A stretch of 64,000 nt of DNA from Marinomonas arctica (GTDB lineage: Bacteria; Pseudomonadota; Gammaproteobacteria; Pseudomonadales; Marinomonadaceae), in the NCBI RefSeq assembly GCF_003259225.1, contig NZ_QHJF01000009.1:62001-126000 (forward strand). The letters run 5' to 3'. Shown here piece after piece: positions 18,669-26,830 of this stretch. Positions within the stretch are counted from its first letter, which is position 1. The number at the start of each line of letters is the position of its first letter. Under the pieces are notes generated by a model, which was not told the origin of the DNA, searched no databases, and saw only the letters and a program-made list of their open reading frames with translations. Made by a program: the position numbers and the translations under genes.

Positions 18669-19940
18669 GGAGTCGTCCCTGAAAATCTATCAACCTATTG
18701 AATCTAATGCGTTTTTATAAGATAGTTAATACCTAAATCTTACGATAAATACGCCTTTAGACCTAAAAAGTTGCAGAATGGGTGAGTTTTATGAAGCCTC
18801 GTCAGACAAAGATCGTCCCGCAAAAGGATTTATTCCAACCTCAGCTCGTAGACATCATTAACCCCAATCATCCTTTAGTTCGACTGGCTAAGATCATTGA
18901 TTGGAATTTGTTGGATAACGAATTGGGGGTGCACTTTGCGACGGTTGGCGCAGCGGCTCTGCCGACTCGTCTTATGGCTGGATTGCTGTATTTGCAACAC
19001 TTGCATAATTTGTCTGATGAGATGGTGCTGGAGCAATGGCTTGAATCGCCTTATTACCAATATTTTTGCGGCGAAACCTTTTTCCAACACGCCTTCCCGT
19101 GCCATCCAACCAGTCTTGTTAAATGGCGAAAACGGTTAGGAGAAGAAGGCTGCGAATGGCTGCTTACCCAGACGATACAAGCAGGACTGAAACTAAAAGT
19201 CATCAAACCAGCGAGCCTAAAACGAGTCGTGGTAGACACCACGGTACAAGAAAAAAAACATCACCTTCCCAACGGATGCCAAGCTCTACAACAAGGCTCG
19301 ACAGCAGCTTATTAAGGTCGCTAAAGAACAAAACATCACGTTAAGACAAACCTATGACAAAGCCTGTCATGAGTTAATGCCTAAAATTGGACGTTATGGT
19401 CACGCCAAACAATACAAACGGATGAAAAAAGCGATTAAGCAAGTCAAAGGCTTTTTAGGGCGAGTATTGCGTGACATAGATCGGCAAGTAAAACGACAAG
19501 GATTAACGCTCACCCAAAAACAGGAAGAGACACTCAACTAAGCTTATCAATTACTAAAACAAACTTGCCAGAGCAAACATAAGCTGTACAGCCTACATGA
19601 ACCCAATGTGGACTGCATCTCCAAAGGCAAAGCGCATAAACGCTACGAATTTGGTGTGAAAGCCAGTATCGCCGTGACCGCAAAAGAATCCTTTATCGTG
19701 GGAGCAAGAAGCTATCCTGGTAATCCGTATGATGGACATACGTTGAAAGATCAACTCCAACAAGTAGAAACCTTGACAGGAAAAAAACCGGAAACCTGTT
19801 TTGTTGACCGAGGGTATAAAGGATCGGGCGTGGAAGACATTAAAGTCTTGGTTGCTGGTCAAAAACGCGGTGTACCCAAGAAAGAAAAAAAACTGGATGG
19901 GAAGACGAAACAGTGTAGAACCCATCATAGAAATAAGCAG
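18669..19940 (+). mobile_element. Decayed IS5-like insertion sequence, right end lost
   Basis: The likely left terminus is GGAGTCGTCCCTGAAAA at about 18669-18685, recognised by resemblance to IS5-type ends. The interior is the transposase pseudogene. The right end is missing: homology stops at about 19940, where a GCCACCCACC repeat fragment begins. No right inverted repeat or target duplication could be found. Confidence 0.65.
18791..19940 (+). pseudogene. IS5-family transposase, frameshifted and truncated
   Basis: The first frame (18791-19258) encodes the N-terminal part, with MKPRQTKIVPQKDLFQ and the first catalytic Asp in VVVDTTVQEK. One extra A in an A8 tract at 19251-19258 shifts the frame, and the reading continues as KLYNKARQQLIKVAKEQN. 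A TAA stop at 19539-19541 interrupts this second frame. The third part carries the second Asp (CFVDRGYKG). A further shift at the A8 tract 19875-19882 moves the final Glu motif SVEPII into a third frame, and the C terminus is missing. D, D and E are all visible but in three frames, so the gene is dead unless several errors are corrected. Confidence 0.88.
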
Positions 19941-19971
19941 GCCACCCACCTTTTAAAGCCAGTCATAATAA
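19941..19971 (+). repeat. Fragment related to the RAYT-upstream 52-bp repeat
   Basis: GCCACCCACCTTTTAAAGCC followed by AGTCATAATAAGG resembles the first 32 bp of the repeats at 32222 and 32292 (GCCACCCACCTTTGCAAGCC then AGTCAAATCAAGG). It begins exactly where transposase homology ends. Confidence 0.65.
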
Positions 19972-20035
19972 GGCTAGGCAGCGCTCCATTTTTCGTTGTG
20001 CTTTGAGCTATCCATTGAATAAAGAGAAGTAAGCT

Positions 20036-20511
20036 TTGTGTATTATCCGACCTTATAAAGACTCTGACGCCAGTGTGTTGTGGGCTATTTATTTTCACGC
20101 AGTTCGTTATATTAACATCCGAGATTATTCTCAAGCTCAGGTAGAAGCATGGGCGCCACAATCATTTGATGTTGCTGTCTGGCGTCAGAGATGTTAGAAA
20201 TATCGCCGTTTGTGGCTGAAATAGATGATCAGATAGTAGGTTACGCTGATTTGCAGTCAAACGGTTTGATTGATCATTTCTTTTGCCATCATCAGTACCA
20301 AGGCCGAGGCATAGGGCGAGCTTTGATGGCGCATATTTTTGCTGTAGGGCGTTCACAAGGGATAAAGCGTTATTATTCTCATGTCAGTATCACGGCGCGT
20401 CCTTTTTTCGAACATTTTGGTTTTAAGGTGGTGAAGACGCAGCAGGTTGATGTTCGAGGTCAGACATTAACTAATTTTGTCATGGAAAAAATAGAAAACA
20501 CAGATGAATAG
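20036..20511 (+). pseudogene. GNAT acetyltransferase with a frameshift
   Basis: The sequence reads from a TTG at 20036 as a GNAT N terminus (MCIIRPYKDSDASVLWAIYF). It runs to WAPQSFDVAVWRQR and then hits a stop at about 20193. Moving by one base restores a GNAT C terminus from 20191: MLEISPFVAEIDDQIVGYAD, then the acetyl-CoA loop QGRGIGRALMAH and a late FFEHFGFKVV. Loss of one base near 20187 explains the break. The residual downstream frame is 106 residues and lacks the first third of the fold, so function is doubtful. A sequencing error is the main alternative. Confidence 0.8.
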
Positions 20512-20572
20512 ATAGCGCTCTTTTTTGGTTTAACAGAGTGCTTATTGCTCATAAACTTGATAGGGAAAATGC

Positions 20573-20944
20573 ATGAAAACAGGTTTGGTGATCTATACGT
20601 CATCGATAGAAAAATTGGCAACATTTTATGCTCATGTTTTTGACATGCAGATGATCGAAAGTGACGGTTCCTATGCTCTATTGGTCGGTGGTGATTTTGA
20701 GTTGGTGTTGCTTGAAACAGAAGTGTCTAAAAAGGGGTTGAGCGCGTTTGAAGCGCGAGAGAACACCGCACTAAAGCCAACGTTCTTTGTTAACACGCCA
20801 CTTGAATTCATTGAAGAAAAGATCAAAGCAAAAGGTGGCGTTGTATTCTCACCTAAAAATTGGACGTTTGGCGGTCGACAGGTCTGCGATGCGCACGATT
20901 GTGAGGGGAATATTTTCCAGCTGAGAATTGGGAATGATGGTTAA
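20573..20944 (+). CDS. VOC-family (glyoxalase-like) protein
   Basis: A 123-residue single-module VOC protein with the paired beta-alpha-beta-beta-beta layout: KTGLVIYTSSIEKLATFYAHVF at the N terminus (20 of these shown by position 2-23) and DAHDCEGNIFQL near the C terminus, the usual D-P/C-x-G-N motif. VOC proteins include dioxygenases, glyoxalases and drug-binding proteins, so the substrate cannot be named. It follows the GNAT pseudogene by 61 bp and is followed by a CCCCAAA/TTTGGGG hairpin at 20949-20971. Confidence 0.85.
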   Translation: MKTGLVIYTSSIEKLATFYAHVFDMQMIESDGSYALLVGGDFELVLLETEVSKKGLSAFEARENTALKPTFFVNTPLEFIEEKIKAKGGVVFSPKNWTFGGRQVCDAHDCEGNIFQLRIGNDG

Positions 20945-20948
20945 CAAT

Positions 20949-20971
20949 CCCCAAACAAACGATTTTTGGGG
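20949..20971 (+). terminator. Hairpin after the VOC gene
   Basis: CCCCAAA pairs with TTTGGGG around a 9-nt loop just past the stop codon. There is no clear T-tract, so it may be a weak terminator. Confidence 0.5.
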
Positions 20972-20974
20972 CTT

Positions 20975-21011
20975 AGGGGCAGATGAAAAATAGTGTTTTT
21001 TATCTGACTCT
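20975..21011 (+). repeat. Second copy of the 37-nt hairpin seen after the HNH gene
   Basis: AGGGGCAGATGAAAAATAGT and the following T6-ATCTGACTCT match 18290-18326 in all but a few positions. Here the hairpin is slightly weakened and is not at a gene end. Confidence 0.7.
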
Positions 21012-21118
21012 AGATTCTTCAAGAATAAAACCATCCTCCGCCTTCTTCTCGGAAGACAAAAGGGGAAGGGACTTAGTGATTAGCAGACGTTACCTTCGAT
21101 ATTCGACCTTTATAGAAA

Positions 21119-21266
21119 ATGAAAGCTTCGCTTTCATCGGCATTTTTTTTGATTAGAAAGTCGCTGCGCTCATGATGCCCTACGTCCTTTGTTTTCCATC
21201 ACTGCAATCCCGAAGAAGTCAGTTCGACGCGACGAAGTTGCGCGACTTTATGGAGTTTCAGAGTCA
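21119..21266 (-). repeat. Composite repeat copy C, left unit of a 399-bp tandem
   Basis: Read on the minus strand it contains GTAGGGCATCATGAGCGCAG, a TAATC-A8-TGCCG stretch and GAAAGCGAAGCTTTC, as in copies A and B. Its 148 bp are about 97% identical to 21518-21665 (four differences seen). The REP part beyond the hairpin is degraded in this copy. Confidence 0.85.
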
Positions 21267-21484
21267 TTAACGGAAGGACTCTCTCGAACAATAAGCTCAA
21301 TCTATGCCTTTCGAAATAATTCGTGTTGTTAAATATGAACTTAACCAAAGTAAATGAGACGTTTGGGCGATAGCCCGATAAAGAGACCTTTTGGTTACTT
21401 TTATGGATCTGGATAAAAGTTACCCGCTCAGCAGAGCGGAATAAAGGTCGTGCATGCAAAGCGTTTGAATGTAATCTAAATTCC

Positions 21485-21665
21485 GCGTCGGGCTGAAGCC
21501 GCGACCTACCTTAGAACATGAAAGCTTCGCTTTCAGCGGCATTTTTTTTGATTAGATAGTCGCTGCGCTCATGATGCCCTACGTCCTTTGTTTTCCATCA
21601 CTGCAATCCCGAAGAAGTCAGTTCGACGCGACGAAGTTGCGCGACTTTATGGCGTTTCAGGGTCA
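21485..21665 (-). repeat. Composite repeat copy D with REP, right unit of the tandem
   Basis: Positions 21518-21665 repeat 21119-21266 at an offset of exactly 399 bp. On the minus strand the copy continues into GTAG (21509-21506) followed by the palindrome GTCGCGGCTTCAGCCCGAC (21505-21487), again a REP layout. Confidence 0.85.
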
Positions 21666-21949
21666 GTTAAAAATATCCTTCCTACCAACATCAAAAACAA
21701 TCTATGCCTTACGATATAAGTCGTCTTGTTAAGCGTTAAGTTAGCCAACGCGAAAGAGACATTTGGGCTGAAAGTCCGACAAAAGATTTTTTGCTTTCCT
21801 ATTAAATGAAAGCGTTGCATCGATTGGCAAAAGTTACACGCCCAGCTTTTTTTCCTGAATTAAAGAGCGGAAAAAAGCTTAGGAATACAAAGCGTTTGAA
21901 CGGAGCCAAATATCCCTTTGGCTCCAAATCGAATTGTAATTAAACCCAA

Positions 21950-23296
21950 CTACATTGGCTCAAACACTGAGCCTAAGCTTGGAACAAACAATTTATTGTA
22001 CATGCGGCTGGCGTAGTCGTCGGTCATGGAGGCCATGTAGTCACAGATGATACGCAGTCCGTTTTCTCCACGTTCTTGGCTTTTTTGCCATTCTTTGGCG
22101 ATTTCTCTGGGCAGCAAGCGGGCTGGGTCGGCGGAGTAGGCTTCGAACATTTCTAATAGCATTTGCTGGCCTTTGTAGACGAGCATTTGCACTTCTGGGC
22201 GCTGGATGATGTGTTGCATTTCAAATTGTTTCAACAAGTTTAAGGCTTGGCGCTGACCTTCTGGCAAACCCACTTGAAAGCGTAACAAGGGGTGTTCGAA
22301 CGCTGTTTTTTCGACCACTTGGCAAGAGGTGATGAACCAGCTGACCAGGCTGCCGATGGCTTCTTTACGAAGATGGCTTTGGCGGCTGAACAGTTGGGTG
22401 CGAATGTCATTTAGGTGCTCGGCCAAAAACGGAGACGCCAAGGCGGCCAGTTTGGGTTCTAGGTGTTCTAGCCACATGTCTTTGGTGACCATGCCGAGGA
22501 CGATGGCGTCTTCTAGGTCGTGTACACCGTAAGCGATGTCGTCAGCGAGGTCCATGATACTGGTATCGAAGCTGGCGTGTTTTGCTTTGGCGTGATTGTC
22601 ATTATCGGTCTGGTGGACTTCTTGTAATAAGGTTTTGTCGGCTTGGCTAAAAGGTTCAATAATCCAATCAAGTAGGTCTTGTTCTTCTTGGTAGACGCAC
22701 TTTGGTGGTGCCCAATTAGACGCTTTGAATTGGCGGAAGTTAGCCGGTTTTTCTGGGTATTTGCCAACCACGCTGGCGTGCAGAACGGGATATTTTAAAA
22801 TACCCAATAAAGTACGACGTGTGACGTCCATGCCGTAGGTGGGCGAGTAGGAACCACGTTTACCGAGGATTCTCAGTGACTGGGCGTTACCTTCAAAACC
22901 GCCATAGGCTTGCATCATGTAATTGAGCGCGACTTCGCCGCCATGGCCAAAGGGTGGGTGGCCGATGTCATGACTTAGGCAAACGGTTTCTATCAAGGCA
23001 TCGTCGGCCAACCAAGGCTGAAAAGCCGCTTCCGAAGGGGAGCTGTGTTTGAGTTGATGCACAATGCCGTTGCCTATTTGGGCCACTTCTAAGGAATGGG
23101 TTAAGCGTGTTCGGCTGTAGTCGTTTTGTCGAATGGCGAGAATTTGTGTTTTGGATTGTAAGCGACGAAACGCTGCGCTGTGGATGATTCGTGCTCGGTC
23201 CCGTTGGTAAGGAGTACGGTAATCGTTATCGCGTGATTCTTGATGACCAGATTGTCTTTCGTGCCAGGGTAACATCTCGTCTCGTGCATTTGTCAT
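21950..23296 (-). CDS. dgt: dGTP triphosphohydrolase family protein (HD domain)
   Basis: A 448-residue HD-superfamily dNTPase. It has the N-terminal YQRDRARIIHSAAFRRLQSK segment (about residues 29-48), the metal-binding THSLEV and LSHDIGHPPFGHGGE motifs, and DLADDIAYGVHDLEDA further on. Such enzymes cleave dGTP to deoxyguanosine and triphosphate; this subgroup has been shown to give phage resistance by depleting dNTPs. It stands alone on the minus strand beside the repeat-rich accessory region. Family certain; a defence role is inferred from the family. Confidence 0.93.
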   Translation of the reverse strand: MTNARDEMLPWHERQSGHQESRDNDYRTPYQRDRARIIHSAAFRRLQSKTQILAIRQNDYSRTRLTHSLEVAQIGNGIVHQLKHSSPSEAAFQPWLADDALIETVCLSHDIGHPPFGHGGEVALNYMMQAYGGFEGNAQSLRILGKRGSYSPTYGMDVTRRTLLGILKYPVLHASVVGKYPEKPANFRQFKASNWAPPKCVYQEEQDLLDWIIEPFSQADKTLLQEVHQTDNDNHAKAKHASFDTSIMDLADDIAYGVHDLEDAIVLGMVTKDMWLEHLEPKLAALASPFLAEHLNDIRTQLFSRQSHLRKEAIGSLVSWFITSCQVVEKTAFEHPLLRFQVGLPEGQRQALNLLKQFEMQHIIQRPEVQMLVYKGQQMLLEMFEAYSADPARLLPREIAKEWQKSQERGENGLRIICDYMASMTDDYASRMYNKLFVPSLGSVFEPM

Positions 23297-23406
23297 GTTG
23301 TTAATCCATAGGGCTAATAATTCTCAGTCTTTCACGAAAACACGATATAGGTCAATGTTCATAAGATTGGCATTGGGCATAATGGGATTAACTATAAGGA
23401 ATCTTT

Positions 23407-23712
23407 ATGCTTAATACACAACATCTCATTACATTTAAGGCGTTGGTTGATACTGGCAGTTTTACCAAGACGGCTAAGCTGTTGGGTTTAACTCAGCCTG
23501 CGGTGAGCCAACATATTCAAAAATTAGAGCGAGAAATGGGCGAGGCTTTGTTGATTCGACATGGTCGGACAACCAATATGACGCCTGCAGGGGAAGTATT
23601 GTTGCAACACATATACGATTTGGAGGCTTGCTATGCCAATTTTATGGCATCGTGGAAAAGTCATCTTGATAGTCAGTTAGAAGACGTCGTCACTGCAACA
23701 AAAAGTGCCTGA
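23407..23712 (+). CDS. LysR-type DNA-binding domain protein without effector domain
   Basis: A 101-residue protein with a complete LysR winged helix-turn-helix (HLITFKALVDTGSFTKTAKL and GLTQPAVSQHIQKLEREMGE) followed by only about 35 helical residues. The usual 200-residue inducer-binding domain is absent, and a terminator overlaps the stop codon, so this is not simply a broken gene with a remaining tail. It may bind DNA as a dimer without sensing a ligand. It is divergent from dgt and convergent with cysH. Confidence 0.85.
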   Translation: MLNTQHLITFKALVDTGSFTKTAKLLGLTQPAVSQHIQKLEREMGEALLIRHGRTTNMTPAGEVLLQHIYDLEACYANFMASWKSHLDSQLEDVVTATKSA

Positions 23713-23728
23713 TCGTCACAGGCACTTT
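23702..23728. terminator. Terminator between the LysR-like gene and cysH
   Basis: AAAGTGCCTG (23702-23711) pairs perfectly with CAGGCACTTT (23719-23728) around a 7-nt loop. It overlaps the LysR-like stop codon and lies just beyond the convergent cysH stop codon. Confidence 0.85.
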
Positions 23729-23744
23729 GAATCCAAAATGGCGC

Positions 23745-24494
23745 TTATTGCTGGGCTGTCGGTATCAGATTGCCAATGTGTAAGCCACATTCTTTGTGTT
23801 CTGATTCTTCCCACCACCAGCGACCTTCACGTTCGTGTTGATTCGGTAAAATAGGACGAGTACAAGGCTCGCAACCTATGCTGGTAAACCCTTTCACATG
23901 CAATTCGTTGTAAGGCACATCAAACATTTTGATGTAGTTCCACACGTCTTCAGAAGACCAGTTTGCCAATGGATTGAATTTAAACAGGTCTTTTTCGTCC
24001 GTACTGAATGCGCTGTCTTTTTCAGCAAAGGCGAGAACGTTGCGTGTGCCAGGACTTTGGTCTTTGCGTTGTCCGGTGATCCATGCATCCAGTGTGGCCA
24101 GTTTACGTTTGAGAGGTTGAACTTTGCGAATACCACAACATTCTTTGTGACCATCATCAAAAAAGCTAAATAGGCCTTTTTCGCGGGTGAAGGTTTCTAG
24201 GGCTTCACGGTCTGGAGACAGAATGTCTATGTTGATCTTGTAGTGTTTACGGACTTGTTCGATAAAGCGATACGTCTCTGCATGTAGACGACCCGTGTCC
24301 AGAGAAAACACGTGAATGTCTTTTTTGGCTTTGACGGCCATGTCGATGAGTACGACGTCTTCTGCGCCACTAAAAGAGATGGCAATGTTGTCAAATGCTT
24401 TCATCGCGTTGTGAATGATTTTTTGTGCTTCGTCTTCTTTGTTATTGGCAATGAAAGACGTTAAATCAAATGCTGACATAGGGAGATTTACCAT
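23745..24494 (-). CDS. cysH: Adenylyl/phosphoadenylyl-sulfate reductase
   Basis: A 249-residue PAPS/APS reductase that makes sulfite in assimilatory sulfate reduction. It has the adenylate loop [25 protein letters not shown], and the C-terminal catalytic ECGLH. Cys pairs in KECCGIRKV and GCEPC indicate the 4Fe-4S type, which usually uses APS. An alternative start at 24479 (MSAFDL) is equally plausible; neither has a strong ribosome site. Identification is firm; the APS preference is inferred from the cluster ligands. Confidence 0.96.
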   Translation of the reverse strand: MVNLPMSAFDLTSFIANNKEDEAQKIIHNAMKAFDNIAISFSGAEDVVLIDMAVKAKKDIHVFSLDTGRLHAETYRFIEQVRKHYKINIDILSPDREALETFTREKGLFSFFDDGHKECCGIRKVQPLKRKLATLDAWITGQRKDQSPGTRNVLAFAEKDSAFSTDEKDLFKFNPLANWSSEDVWNYIKMFDVPYNELHVKGFTSIGCEPCTRPILPNQHEREGRWWWEESEHKECGLHIGNLIPTAQQ

Positions 24495-24605
24495 GTTCTA
24501 AGTTACGATGGTTGTACCATAACAATTTGCAGCGTCGAAAGAAAAGACGAAAGAACACTAACCTTATAATACGAAAGAAAGCGTTTCATAAAGGCACGAA
24601 AACGC

Positions 24606-25256
24606 TTAACGAATGTGCCTTGCTAATGTTTGATAAAGTCCATACAAGATTCCCGCCGTTACGCCCCAAATACGAATGTCTTCGTAGTCAATTTCGAAAT
24701 AACCACGAGAAATGGTATCGAGCGCTTTCTTTTTAAAACGGTAGTTTTGTGGGGTTAATAGGTAGCGTAATGGTACCCAATGTACGGACTTTACTTCTTC
24801 TTCACAGAGACTGAGCTCGCTCCGGCGCGTCATTTCAGCCACGATAGGTTTGATGCAATATCCTGAGATGGTGCAGTATTCCCCCAGCTCTCCTAATAGG
24901 TCGAAGCAATCGGGTGAAAGCCCAACTTCTTCTAGTGTCTCGCGCAGTGCTGTGTATTGGATGCTGGCGTCATTTGGATCATGCTTGCCTCCCGGAAACG
25001 CAATTTGGCCCGGATGGTTACGCATGTGAAGTGCGCGTTGCGTTAATAGTACGTACAACTCACCATTTTCTGGTTCTTTCCAAATAGGAATCAGCACGGC
25101 AGCTGAACGGTATTTTAAATCATAACCACTGGGGAACATTTCTTCATCTGGGTTATGGATTTGTTGTGCATACGGTTCGTTGTCTAATGCTGCGCGAATA
25201 TCATCCAAGTTCAGGTCAATGGGAGGAGCACTCAAAAACTGCTCTATGTCAGACAT
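24606..25256 (-). CDS. nudL: Nudix hydrolase, CoA pyrophosphatase type
   Basis: A 216-residue Nudix protein of the NudL group, which cleaves CoA to 4'-phosphopantetheine and ADP. It has the group-specific LLTQRALHMRNHPGQIAFPGG (20 residues of it from LTQRA), followed by the Nudix box GGKHDPNDASIQYTALRETL then EEVGL, near residues 90-115. The frame reaches back into pabB, but the ATG at 25256 lies just after the pabB stop codon and gives the usual length. It is translated downstream of pabB, a common pairing. Confidence 0.94.
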   Translation of the reverse strand: MSDIEQFLSAPPIDLNLDDIRAALDNEPYAQQIHNPDEEMFPSGYDLKYRSAAVLIPIWKEPENGELYVLLTQRALHMRNHPGQIAFPGGKHDPNDASIQYTALRETLEEVGLSPDCFDLLGELGEYCTISGYCIKPIVAEMTRRSELSLCEEEVKSVHWVPLRYLLTPQNYRFKKKALDTISRGYFEIDYEDIRIWGVTAGILYGLYQTLARHIR

Positions 25257-25264
25257 GATACGGC

Positions 25265-26689
25265 CTATTTCAAAAAGTCTTGTTCTAGAGTATGGGTTAA
25301 TTTGCCCACTTTGGTAAAGGTTTCTTGGTATTCTTGTTGGCATTTTGAGTCGGCAACCAAACCACCGCCTGCCCAGCAATGAAGATTGCCATGGTCTGCG
25401 ACCAGTGTACGAATCGTGATGCTCGAATCCATTTGACCGTTTGCGCTGAAGTAAACAATGGCGCCGCAGTAGGCTGAACGTACATGAGGCTCTAGTTCAT
25501 CAATAATTTCCATGGAGCGAATTTTGGGGGCGCCAGTGATGGAGCCACCGGGGAAGCTTTGATGGAACACTCGAATCGCTTGGTCCGCTTGGTCAATTCT
25601 CCCTTCTACAGTAGACACCAGGTGATGGACGTTGGCATAACTTTCTAAGGCAAACAGCTTAGGCACCTTGATGCTACCGGTTAAGCAGGTACGCCCTAAG
25701 TCGTTGCGCAGCAAATCGACTATCATCAGGTTTTCAGCCCGATCTTTTTCGGACGTTTGTAACCAGTCAGCATTGGCTTTGTCTTCTTCCGCTGTGGCGC
25801 CACGGGCCACGGTACCTTTGATGGGTTTGGATTCTACTCGACCTTGGTCACACAAGAGGAATCGTTCAGGCGAGTGGCTTAAAATACTTTGCGTAGCAGA
25901 AAGCTCCATATAAGCCGAAAACGGTGTCGGGCATGCTTCTCTTAGTCTGTGATACGCCGTAAAGGTGTCGCCTTGATAGCGGGTTGAAAAGCGCTGTGCT
26001 AGGTTGACTTGATAACAATCCCCAGACTGAATGTAGTCTTGGACTTTGCAAAACTTTTGCGCGTATTCCGCCTCCGTCATGTTCGATGAAAAAGGGGCTT
26101 CCAAACGAAAGGGTCTTGCTTCGTTTAAGTCGTGTTTTACCAATACGTCATCACAAGCACTGGTGAAGCGATTGATCAAATCAGCAACCTCTTCCGAAGG
26201 ACACCAAGGCGAGGTGATCAAGTGCGTGGTTTTTTTCTTATGGCAGGTAATGACCGCCCAGCTGTAAAGACCAACACTCAAGGTGTCTAATTGCACATCA
26301 TGTTCTACGGTATCCGGTAGTTGCTCGACAAAATGGCCGCTTTCATACCCGTAATAACCTAATAAACCACCAACGAATGGCAAATCCTTTGGGGCGGACT
26401 TAGCCCAAGCTTCTTGGCAAATTAGACTCATTAATTCATTCATTAGCGCCATTGGATTATGGGTTGCGCTAAGTGAGTAAAAAGGTTTGGTGTACCAACT
26501 AATGGGTTGTCCATTCGCGACAGGGTGAATTCGAGCCAGTGGGTTGGCAACCAAAATGTCAAAGTTAGTGTCTGGAAAATGTTGGTGATTACTGTCGAGT
26601 AACGCAGGATAGGGTAAGTCTCGTACAGCAGAAAAGAAAGACAGTAATGACGCCTGATAAGGGAGATTTACTTTTTTGATTTCTGACAT
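25265..26689 (-). CDS. pabB: Aminodeoxychorismate synthase component I
   Basis: A 474-residue chorismate-binding enzyme that makes 4-amino-4-deoxychorismate for folate synthesis together with PabA. It has GDCYQVNLAQRFS, the active-site motif KPIKGTVARG with the Lys that distinguishes PabB from TrpE, and the C-terminal GGSITGAPKIRSMEIIDELE and AGGGLVADS. Length is usual. nudL follows 8 bp downstream, so the two form an operon. Confidence 0.97.
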   Translation of the reverse strand: MSEIKKVNLPYQASLLSFFSAVRDLPYPALLDSNHQHFPDTNFDILVANPLARIHPVANGQPISWYTKPFYSLSATHNPMALMNELMSLICQEAWAKSAPKDLPFVGGLLGYYGYESGHFVEQLPDTVEHDVQLDTLSVGLYSWAVITCHKKKTTHLITSPWCPSEEVADLINRFTSACDDVLVKHDLNEARPFRLEAPFSSNMTEAEYAQKFCKVQDYIQSGDCYQVNLAQRFSTRYQGDTFTAYHRLREACPTPFSAYMELSATQSILSHSPERFLLCDQGRVESKPIKGTVARGATAEEDKANADWLQTSEKDRAENLMIVDLLRNDLGRTCLTGSIKVPKLFALESYANVHHLVSTVEGRIDQADQAIRVFHQSFPGGSITGAPKIRSMEIIDELEPHVRSAYCGAIVYFSANGQMDSSITIRTLVADHGNLHCWAGGGLVADSKCQQEYQETFTKVGKLTHTLEQDFLK

Positions 26690-26830
26690 TTATTTTAATA
26701 CCTAGTAATATTAAGTCTGCGCTTACCAATCCTGTTTATACCCAAAATATAAACGAGACGTGGTTTGGTTGCTTTCACAACGAGCAAACATTGTATGCTT
26801 TTAATAAGGGTCCTCACAGGTTAATTACAA

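Larger units (their letters stand above)
21012..21949. other. 938-bp repeat region left of the dGTPase gene
   Basis: There is no gene here. The stretch is a diverged tandem: besides the 148-bp copies, 21298-21480 and 21697-21900 can be aligned loosely (AATCTATGCCTT, AAAGCGTTTGAA and similar anchors). Fragments such as CAGAGCGGAATAAAGG recur in inverted form near 16886 and 32066. Confidence 0.6.

Noticed and set aside
18791..19940. Programmed frameshift producing a functional IS5 transposase
   Set aside because: A8 tracts could slip, but an additional in-frame TAA at 19539 and the missing C terminus show decay.
19593..19949. 118-residue minus-strand frame
   Set aside because: It is antisense to the transposase remnant, where transposase motifs are on the plus strand.
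21199..21459. 86-residue minus-strand reading frame
   Set aside because: It lies across the tandem repeat units; the second unit does not keep the frame.
24606..25379. Longer form of the Nudix protein beginning inside pabB
   Set aside because: It would overlap pabB by over 100 bp with non-family residues; the ATG at 25256 fits the family and follows the pabB stop codon.
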